Part shown: piece after piece, positions 7,801 through 12,267 of the stretch
Position numbering within the stretch: the stretch's first letter is position 1
How the letters are laid out: every line of letters starts with the position of its first letter
Assembly (NCBI GenBank): GCA_003024985.2
Contig: PXIH01S0001360.1
DNA length: 12,267 nucleotides
Reading direction: 5' to 3' (one strand)
Source: Euperipatoides rowelli
Taxonomy: Eukaryota > Onychophora > Udeonychophora > Euonychophora > Peripatopsidae
The notes under the pieces: model-generated
Told to the model about the DNA's origin: nothing
Database searches by the model: none
The model's input: the letters and a program-made list of their open reading frames with translations, nothing else
Translations under genes and position numbers: made by a program

Positions 7801-10785
7801 TTCAATTTTGTTCTGTGCAGCATTGAGCACTCGTAGAGATTGCAATTGGAAGACACAAAGTGGAATTTCAACGACAGAGTTATCTGAAATGTCCAAGCGA
7901 GTAATTGCAAAAAGAGCCGTAACTCGATTCCGTGGACTTACTTGCAGTTTTGGATTTAAACTGATGCTAGCTTCAAAAAGCCATTGCTCATGAACATAAT
8001 GCAAACATTGCATTTTATGCCAATTTACTATAACTGGAGTTGTTGGAAACAGCGAGCTGTAGGTCACACCACCTCCTGTAAAACCAGATTGAGGTAAGAA
8101 CTCCATAGCCTTTTTATTGATCTTAAGCTCCGAGTCCATATACGATTTTAATGCTAAAAGTTTACTGACAATTATATCATGCTGCATTGTCATGGCAACA
8201 ACTAAAGCCTTTTGATCATCATCACGTGCACCATATTTAAGTAATAGTTCAATCATTTCTTCATCATCATTTTTACAAGCTTCTACCAAAGCATTTGAAC
8301 CTACAATATTTAAGTCATTAGAGATACTCTGCATCAAATCATCTTCAGTCATTGTTATTGGAAGATTTGGGTCAGCTCCTTGTTGCAGCAGCATTGAAGC
8401 TATTAAGTGATGACGCTTTTTAACTGCAACATAAAGAGCAGTCTCCCCAACACCACAATAAAGATCCAACTGGACGGGCGACAACGAACAGGTATTACTA
8501 CTCAAAGCTTCATCTGGATTCTTATGTAGATTGAGTTTGGATAACGATCGTTTTAAACCACTAGAATTGTCCTCCTGTTCGTAATAATCACTATCATCCA
8601 CATGTTGTCTGGACTGTTGGATACTAATAGCTTTCACTTTAAGCTTCAACAGGCTTTCAACAATTCCCTGATGGCCTCCTAAGCAGGCAGAAAACAATGG
8701 GGTTTCATTATTTCCATCTTTACTATTGATATCAAAGGGTAAATGATAAAGCCAAGAGTTAGTTTTATCTTTAAATTTTTGTAAAATGTTTGTGGGATAG
8801 GGAAATTTTAATAGAAGATCTACGATATCTCCATGAGCATGAAGTATGGCAGCATGAATTGGCAACCATTTTTCTACAGTGAGGATTCGAGCTAATCCAG
8901 GATATTTCTAAAAAAAAAAATAAAAAAAAAAAATATTTTTTTTTTGTGTGAAAAGTTTAAACACAAAACATTTAAAATAATTACTTTAAATAATTAAGAT
9001 AATTTAATTTTTGTTTCTTTAAAAAAAAAAAAGTTCTGTTTTCACTTTGTCTACCAAACTTTCTAAATCATCAAAACATTAGATATGTCTCTAAAAGTCC
9101 AAGAAACACTATGAATTTCAGTTTTGGTCGACTGTATGTCTGTTCACAAAATAACACTTGATCTATAAAAACTAGAGCTACCAAATTTTCATCATTAGAT
9201 ACATCTCTAAAAGTCCTAGAAATAGTATGAATTTCAATTCTGGTTTTATTGTCTGTCTGTTTACCTAATAACTCTCAATACTTAGAAGCTTGCACAACCA
9301 AATTTTCTGCATTTACTGTAGATTCATCTCTAAAAGTCTAAAATGGTATTAATTCTATTTTTTTTTGTCTGTACACAAAATAACTATTGATTCTTAGAAG
9401 CTAGAGCCACCAATTTTTTTTGCATCATGTTCATCTTTAAAAGTACTAAAATGGTATGAAATTTCAAATTTGGTGTGTTGGTCCATCTGTGCATAAAATA
9501 ATCTTGTTCCTTAGAAGCTAGAGAACCACACTTTCTGTAATATGTTCATCTCTAAATGTCTCGTAAAGGGTATGAATTTCAAATTTAGTCTGTCTGGCCT
9601 TTAAATTTTGGAAAAAAAAAACACCTAGCTAAAGAAGTTTGTTTGCAACACTTTCCTAGCTTGTTTAACCCTCAGTTAGTCGCGTGGAAAGAAGTAACAC
9701 AAGTAGTCACGTGGGGTCAATATGACCCCATGGATTTATTTAATTATATTCAACAAGTAAATATTTAGATTTTTATTTTTGTTATTTTTTGATTCTTGGG
9801 AATACGTTTTTTATATTATTGCATACAAAAGAAATCTGGTTCCTTTAACTTAAAAAGGCAATGGCTAAACACAAACTATGTTACTTGTCCAAACAGTTTT
9901 TGCATAAAATGTTTTGATGCTCTGAACACACAAATGAGGGGTCAATTTCTTAAATCGAGTTCAAGAGCAATACATCTGTTCACATCAGATGCATCCTCTT
10001 AACTGAAGATGACTCATCAGTATGTCGGTGAAAGGTACTGAGAAGCTCAAGGTTATGTGATAAAGTCTCTGGCAGAGGGAACTGCTATTCAATAACCTGG
10101 GGTCACATTGACCCCAAGCGACTAATTGAGGGTTAAATAAAATGATTTCTAAAAAGAATGTTTTAAACTTATATTAAATTTTTATTAGTCTTTGAAACTT
10201 TTCAAACCATTTAAACGCAGAAATATATAAATAAATTTTGAATAAAATCTATAAATATCAAGAACACTGTAATGTATTTCACACATGGTGTGCTACTGCC
10301 GTTAAGGCCCATCCCCAAGTAATGTAAAATTACTAGTAGCACATTTTACGTTTAATCGTAAAAGTTGGCAGGTATGCAATTTATCTCAAAATATTTTATT
10401 TACAGTAAGGAATCTATTTACGGATTAATTTGAAAGTAATATAAATGTTCAAATTATTAAGCATAATGTACTGAAACTATTCCTCAACAACAGGTGGAAT
10501 GGAATAACTTGAATATAAGCAAATTTTAAAAACTTGTGTCTGAATTTTTGGGTCAGGGCCGAGAAGAACAGTATTCAGTAAACAATTCAGAAAGAATTTA
10601 GATGTTTAAAGAAAATAAATGAATAAAAAATATTATTTACCCTTAAAAGTAAATGACAAATTTCTTTGTATCCTAGAGAAGAGGCAACATGGAGTGGTGA
10701 ATATAATGTAATAGGGTGAATGCGACAATCGGCACCATGATCTAATAATAATTGGACAATATCTATATAGCCTTCCTCGCAAGCT
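1365..10785 (-). CDS. LRRK-family (ROCO) protein kinase gene, partial: ankyrin-LRR-Roc portion
   Basis: This is a composite gene model of four exons (10785-10641, 8907-6921, 3261-3041, 1808-1365), all on the minus strand. The splice phases agree at every junction: 0/0, then a split Leu codon (T|TG), then 0/0. The product runs from ankyrin repeats through leucine-rich repeats into the Roc GTPase P-loop. This order is known for LRRK1 and the invertebrate Lrrk/lrk-1 proteins, large cytoplasmic GTPase-kinases linked to vesicle and endolysosomal trafficking. No armadillo-like N-terminus typical of LRRK2 is visible, but that part could lie upstream. The segment just before the P-loop (YARMKLMIVG) nevertheless closely resembles human LRRK2. 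COR, kinase and C-terminal propeller domains are expected beyond the left edge, so catalytic activity is inferred from family only. The frame has no internal stop or frameshift in any exon, so the gene looks intact. Orthology (LRRK1, LRRK2 or another clade) cannot be settled without a tree. Confidence 0.9.
1998..2080. repeat. Foldback with 34 bp arms and a nested alternative hairpin
   Basis: Arm 1998-2031 pairs with arm 2042-2075, matching at about 30 of 34 positions with a 10-base loop. A second, perfect 14 bp inverted repeat (CTTTGACTGATTTT at 2035-2048 and its complement at 2067-2080) uses part of the same right arm, so the two folds exclude each other. The structure could be a small foldback element, a remnant of transposon ends, or a transcribed hairpin in the LRRK intron. 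No coding content. Confidence 0.8.
2140..2490. repeat. AT-rich degenerate repeat zone
   Basis: The zone is composed of loosely repeated words such as TTTAATCTAATT, CAATTACTTTAAT and TAATTACTT, with phasing around 20-30 bp. It may be an eroded minisatellite or simply low-complexity AT-rich DNA. The N at 2194 lies inside it, which fits sequencing or assembly difficulty here. Confidence 0.4.
3041..3261 (-). CDS. LRRK exon c: Ser-rich loop plus one LRR
   Basis: This 221 bp exon (2 bases plus 73 codons) has acceptor TTTTTCTAAAG|TGAGAA and donor AACAAG|GTAATT. The acceptor at 3262 is chosen because it restores the frame from exon b (T+TG = Leu). The alternative AG four bases downstream would break the frame. 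The translation starts with a basic, Ser-rich stretch (RKPGGSFSRTSRSSSLSST). A Cys/His-containing segment (SFCPHLRHWRMENLRTL) follows, then an LRR (LRTLMLNDNQLDRIVVI) and an acidic tail (DDDEENLEAGFH). It is therefore a continuation of the LRR array, with a loop that could be phosphorylated. It ends in phase 0 and joins exon d. No other coding segment fits between c and d by phase, although an optional exon cannot be excluded. Confidence 0.88.
3724..4088. repeat. 19 bp exact direct repeat bracketing about 330 bp (possible insertion)
   Basis: The 19-mer ATCATAGGATATTTTTGTA occurs at 3724-3742 and again at 4070-4088. A perfect 19 bp match is unlikely by chance in 12 kb even at this AT content. 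The enclosed 327 bp could be a retroposed insertion with a target-site duplication, since an A-rich segment with AATAAA precedes the second copy. No coding content or known element was recognised inside. Confidence 0.4.
4204..5449 (+). mobile_element. Tigger/pogo-like DNA transposon remnant, internally deleted
   Basis: The left end is TA followed by CAGTAATCCTCCTTTATATGAA (4206-4227). The right end, read in reverse complement from 5449, is CACTAATCCCTCATTATATGAA, matching at 18 of 22 positions. Pogo/Tigger elements duplicate TA and start with CAG. TA is present on the left, but AT follows on the right, so that flank has decayed. Subterminal sequence TACAAATTTTCA-CTTA-CGAA appears near both ends in direct orientation (4237 and 5384). 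The inside encodes scraps of a Tigger-type transposase on the plus strand, opposite to the LRRK gene. At about 1.24 kb it is shorter than a full element, and the catalytic DDE core is absent. Confidence 0.7.
4611..4973 (+). pseudogene. Broken Tigger/pogo-like transposase (N-terminal scrap joined to C-terminal tail)
   Basis: An ATG at 4611 opens 20 codons reading MKPKRLRKSLPLSLKLDVIK and then hits TGA. This resembles the basic start of the psq/CENP-B-type DNA-binding helix-turn-helix of Tigger transposases. Just downstream, in a different frame (4684-4752), comes the acidic FDDVDEDDIQDVLQSL, typical of the C-terminal region. The frame then shifts again: TKNLKVILAATNHL...PNFERSLKAK (to about 4911), then QAIHCY (from about 4915), then DLYDVKLREAK and TAA (4938-4973). 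The C-terminal order matches known Tigger proteins. The roughly 400 residues between, including the DDE catalytic domain, are deleted. With at least three frame changes and a stop, it cannot encode an active enzyme. Confidence 0.65.
5560..5780. repeat. 63-64 bp tandem repeat, about 2.5 units, with inverted relic
   Basis: Units start with A[CT]TATCACTA at 5560, 5624 and 5687 and share the words CAGTTT-TGCACA/TACATA, ACAATTTC-AA and TCATCT-AGATATT. The third unit stops near 5721. After it, the segment 5722-5780 contains GTGATGGTGTAGTGATAA, which is similar to the reverse complement of the unit start, so the array may fold back on itself. Not recognised as part of any named element. Confidence 0.6.
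5903..5950. repeat. 11 bp perfect inverted repeat
   Basis: ATGAACTGAAC at 5903-5913 is the exact reverse complement of GTTCAGTTCAT at 5940-5950, with a 26-base spacer. It lies in a slightly GC-richer patch (5850-5960). It might be an eroded transposon end or chance. No gene is associated. Confidence 0.4.
6301..6496 (+). mobile_element. Helitron-like 3' end and possible miniature Helitron
   Basis: The 3' end shows the Helitron signature: a GC-rich hairpin GCCCGT-GTA-ACGGGC (6471-6485), seven bases, then CTAG (6493-6496, the CTRR terminus), followed by T. Helitrons insert between A and T without a target duplication. A candidate 5' end is TC at 6301, preceded by A. It begins with a copy of TAACGGGCTTATTT that is identical to the 14 bp at 6478-6491. 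That would give a 196 bp non-autonomous element. The 3' end is the better supported part. The 5' boundary is a guess, since the true start may be further left. No Rep/helicase coding is present. Confidence 0.5.
6921..8907 (-). CDS. LRRK exon b: large exon, ankyrin repeats followed by LRRs
   Basis: This unusually long exon (1987 bp, 662 codons plus one base) begins at an acceptor after a T-run (TTTTTAG|AAATAT) and ends at CCAT|GTAAGT. In-frame coding extends 14 codons upstream of the TTG at 8865. Exon residues 1-255 form about five more ankyrin units, for example LPIHAAILHAHGDIVDLLL, ETPLFSACLGGHQGIVESLL, ETALYVAVKKRHHLIASMLL and NALVEACKNDDEEMIELLL. An acidic Ser-rich loop (KRSLSKLN, about 8592-8500) interrupts them. 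A linker of about 80 residues leads to LRRs from about residue 335 (ITRLDISDNSVVEIP, 7905) to residue 631. The LRR array is broken by a Ser/Thr-Pro loop (about 7785-7740) and by a Ser/Asp/Asn-rich insert of about 100 residues (7533-7231). The last repeats are LASLNLSNNSFSAIP, LTRLNLAHN and LKQLDLSHNKLQFWP. Base composition is clearly less AT-rich than the introns. The single base left at the end combines with TG of the next exon to give Leu. Confidence 0.92.
9051..9605. repeat. Degenerate tandem array, about 5 units of 112-127 bp
   Basis: Each unit runs through ACCAAATTTTCT, TTAGATACATCTCTAAAAGTC, then GTATGAATTTCAA, GTCTGTCTGT, ACAAAATAA and TTAGAAGCTAGAG. The ACCA anchor occurs at 9053, 9180, 9297, 9409 and 9525, giving spacings of 127, 117, 112 and 116. 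The last unit is cut short near 9605. Units have diverged by substitutions and small indels, so the amplification is old. It does not share its unit with the array at 700-1135. The family is unknown. Confidence 0.75.
9665..10136 (+). mobile_element. piggyBac-like element, short non-autonomous copy with TTAA target sites
   Basis: The element (9669-10132, 464 bp) is flanked by TTAA at 9665-9668 and 10133-10136. It starts CCCTCAGTTAGTCGC and, from the other end, reads CCCTCAATTAGTCGC. TTAA duplication and CCC-type ends are the hallmark of piggyBac transposons. Just inside each end is a 19 bp interrupted palindrome, TGGGGTCA-ATA-TGACCCCA (9712-9730) and TGGGGTCA-CAT-TGACCCCA (10098-10116). The left end has a partial duplication of the TAGTCRCGTGG word (about 9679 and 9703) that the right end lacks. 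Inside is a scrap resembling the C-terminal Cys-rich tail of a piggyBac transposase. It is too short to be autonomous. Confidence 0.8.
9820..9936 (+). pseudogene. Possible remnant of piggyBac transposase C-terminal zinc-binding tail
   Basis: Within the plus-strand open frame 9796-10002 the segment TNYVTCPNSFCIKCFDALNT (about 9871-9930) matches the layout of the C-terminal Cys-rich region of piggyBac-domain proteins. Those proteins typically read Y-x-C...C-P...L-C-x-x-x-C-F-x-x-Y-H-T. Here the first Cys of the expected pair and the His are changed (Asn in place of His), and the preceding C-x-x-C is reduced to one Cys. Its position close to the right end of a piggyBac-like element, in the sense orientation, fits an internally deleted derivative. 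The catalytic domain is absent. The match is short and judged by eye, so it could be coincidence. Confidence 0.45.
10280..10363. repeat. Cluster of four small hairpins in 84 bp
   Basis: The hairpins are CACAC-ATG-GTGTG (10280-10292), GTGCTACT pairing with AGTAGCAC (10290-10297/10335-10342), AGTAAT-GTAAA-ATTACT (10318-10334) and TTTTACG-TTTAAT-CGTAAAA (10344-10363). All stems are perfect. The first two overlap by three bases. The segment is less AT-rich than its surroundings. It may be the relic of a structured element. It does not look like a tRNA, because no complete cloverleaf or T-arm consensus is visible. Confidence 0.5.
10641..10785 (-). CDS. LRRK exon a: ankyrin repeats (first exon visible)
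   Basis: This 145 bp exon encodes 48 full codons after one base of a split codon. The acceptor is TTATTTCAG just after a T-rich tract, and the donor is AGG|GTAAAT. The translation holds most of one ankyrin repeat (ACEEGYIDIVQLLLDHGAD) and the first half of the next (SPLHVASSLGYKEICHLLL). These show the usual A-C-G-x-x-x-I-V-x-L-L-L-x-x-G-A-D and P-L-H-x-A-A patterns. It ends in phase 0 and joins exon b (8907-6921) in frame, completing the second repeat. The split first codon needs two bases from an exon upstream that I could not find in this window, so the exon is internal and not the gene start. Ankyrin repeats in LRRK1-type proteins are protein-binding modules. The family assignment rests on the downstream LRR-Roc exons. 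Confidence 0.88.
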
Positions 10786-12267
10786 CTGAAATAATCCAAA
10801 AAAGAAAAAAAAAACAGAATTATTTTATTACATAAAAAATAAGAAGGTGAAGGAGATGAGTAGACAGGATATTATTTAATTCAATTTTATTAAAAATATT
10901 TTGATATTTAGTCAGCTCTCCCTTTACAAAGTTATAATTTATATATTTGTCGGATTAATGCAAATATAATGTTACTACCATTGTTCTATTTATGCATCAA
11001 TTGTTTGAAATAATGCAAATAGCAAGTTGGCAAAATATTGGATGTAGCTACAGTAACTATCTGTTCCTTCATAAAGACTGTGATAATGTGAGATTTTAGT
11101 TAATTTTCATTCTTTCTTGTCTTACAGTTTAAAAAATAAGAAACTTCAGTGAAGAAAAAAGGTTTCCTCATTGAAGAAATATTAAATCCATAATAGGATG
11201 CCAAAAAAAAAAAAAAACATTTTGCTTTGTTGAAAAAAGCAAAAAAAAAAAATAATAATAATCCTTAACAGAATGTCTTATTTGTCTGAATGACAGTAAG
11301 ACAAGTTATTTTGTTAAAAACAGAAATAAAAGGATCAAATTCATAAAAAAAAAAATCAATTTATGACTGGTAGTAACAGTAAGGAAAAAAATGGTAAAAC
11401 ATGCTTAGAGCTAGACCATTTGCTGTTTCTTGACTCCGGAGTAATTTGTGCTGAGGAGTTTTATATGCAGTGTAAGTAATAGGAATTTGAATGAGAGATT
11501 TTTTTTGCCTTTATTAGTCTTTTAGCTCTATTAATATAGAGTGTCAATCAACTTTAACAAATGAGCAGAATTAGTTATTCTTTTTTTATATAAGTTTTTT
11601 TTCCAGCCAATGAATTGGGAAAATGTTCAGTGACTTTAGAGCTCAATCTGTTTACAGCAGGATGACCAACGCAGATTTTTTTTTAACATGGCTTGTAATT
11701 AGTAGAACTTCTCATCCAAGAACAGTTTACACGTCTTTTAACGAATAATCATCTTTAGTGAAGAGGTGTTCATCATAAATAAAATTAAATATGTAGTGAA
11801 AGAAATAGAGGTTTTTGTCATTATTTTTATTTTAAGTAGGCTACTGTCAAAAAAAAATGCAGTGAAAGAAATAATGGTTTCCCTAACCTTCAGCTTTAAC
11901 ATTGTTTAATATGGGAAAATTATGTTTGATTTACGTATTTTGGATTTAAATTCTGAAAAAGGCCTACTATTCCAGAATAAATTATTTAGATAATTTTTGT
12001 TTTAGATTACGACATTCTGAATTGATTTAGACTATTTCCACTGCGTTGCTCTTTCTGATTTGGAAATATATGGAAACAAATGATGATATACATTATATGC
12101 TTTAATTAACTTAAGATTTTAAATAACGTGCCAACCCCATTATAAGGGTCTCTGTTTTATCCAATACACACAATGAATTTGTAACAGGGTCATAATTCCA
12201 CCCCTAACTGAAGTGTAATTATGCCCATGTCACAAGTTGTGCACAGCAGGGGCCACCAGGGGCATTT
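10786..12267. other. Upstream LRRK intron or flank; no exon recognised
   Basis: Exon a begins within a split codon, so an upstream exon must exist, but I find no open segment with good splice sites here on the minus strand. The region is AT-rich with many A-runs. The word AGTGAAAGAAATA occurs twice (11797 and 11862). The final 100 bp (about 12165-12267) is less AT-rich and has a 7 bp inverted pair, CATAATT/AATTATG (12191-12197/12217-12223). It ends in a GC-rich patch (CAGCAGGGGCCACCAGGGGC) that may belong to a repeat cut by the window edge. Confidence 0.5.

Larger units (their letters stand above)
8908..10640 (-). other. LRRK intron between exons a and b (1733 bp)
   Basis: The intron is bounded by donor GTAAAT at 10640 and a T-run acceptor at 8908. 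It holds A/T homopolymer tracts next to the acceptor (8911-9030), a degenerate tandem array (9051-9605), a piggyBac-like element (9669-10132) and a cluster of hairpins (10280-10363). The remaining sequence (10140-10280 and 10364-10640) is AT-rich, with nothing recognised. Confidence 0.75.

Noticed and set aside
7025-7993. Three plus-strand and one minus-strand open frames inside LRRK exon b
   Set aside because: They are shadows of the large LRRK exon in other frames. The LRR and ankyrin patterns appear only in the annotated frame.
10280-10363. tRNA gene
   Set aside because: The stems do not form a cloverleaf with correct arm lengths, and no A/B box promoter consensus is visible.
11380-11470. 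Possible upstream LRRK exon on the minus strand (acceptor-like CTCCTCAG followed by HKLLRSQETANG)
   Set aside because: There is no acceptable donor at the required phase, and no ankyrin pattern in the translation.
1-12267. CRISPR array, operon, phage or bacterial defence system
   Set aside because: The window is eukaryotic, with spliced exons and animal-type transposons. The tandem arrays have long diverged units and no spacer structure.

Overview
This is a stretch of an AT-rich, intron-rich animal genome: short protein-coding islands sit in AT-rich non-coding DNA with GT-AG splice sites and several kinds of decayed DNA transposon. The protein family present (ankyrin-LRR-Roc, LRRK type) and the transposon mix (piggyBac-like, Tigger/pogo-like, Helitron-like) suggest an invertebrate metazoan, plausibly an arthropod. 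The species cannot be named from the sequence.

The only host gene I can support is one incomplete gene on the minus strand, read from high to low coordinates, of the leucine-rich-repeat kinase (LRRK/ROCO) family. Four exons are defined by splice sites and matching reading phases: 10785-10641, 8907-6921, 3261-3041 and 1808-1365. Joined, they give about 933 residues: ankyrin repeats, a long and interrupted leucine-rich-repeat array, then the start of the Roc GTPase domain with an intact P-loop. The N-terminal exon(s) should lie beyond position 12267. The rest of Roc, then COR, the kinase and any beta-propeller should lie to the left of position 1. Neither is present here.

The introns carry the rest. 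Intron 10640-8908 holds a degenerate tandem array of about 117 bp units (9051-9605) and a complete but short piggyBac-like element (9669-10132, TTAA at both ends). It also holds a tight cluster of small hairpins (10280-10363). Intron 6920-3262 holds a Tigger/pogo-like element (4206-5449) with a broken transposase remnant, a 63-64 bp tandem repeat (5560-5721) and a Helitron-like 3' end (hairpin plus CTAG, ending 6496). It also has a 19 bp exact direct repeat bracketing about 330 bp. Intron 3040-1809 holds a long foldback (1998-2080), an AT-rich degenerate array and one GC-richer block (about 2760-2895) with an unexplained open frame. The left flank (1-1364) contains a third tandem array of roughly 106-133 bp units. 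The right flank (10786-12267) has no gene I can recognise.

I did not find a new multi-gene system. The most informative items are the LRRK gene model itself, with its lineage-specific loops, and the transposon remnants inside its introns.
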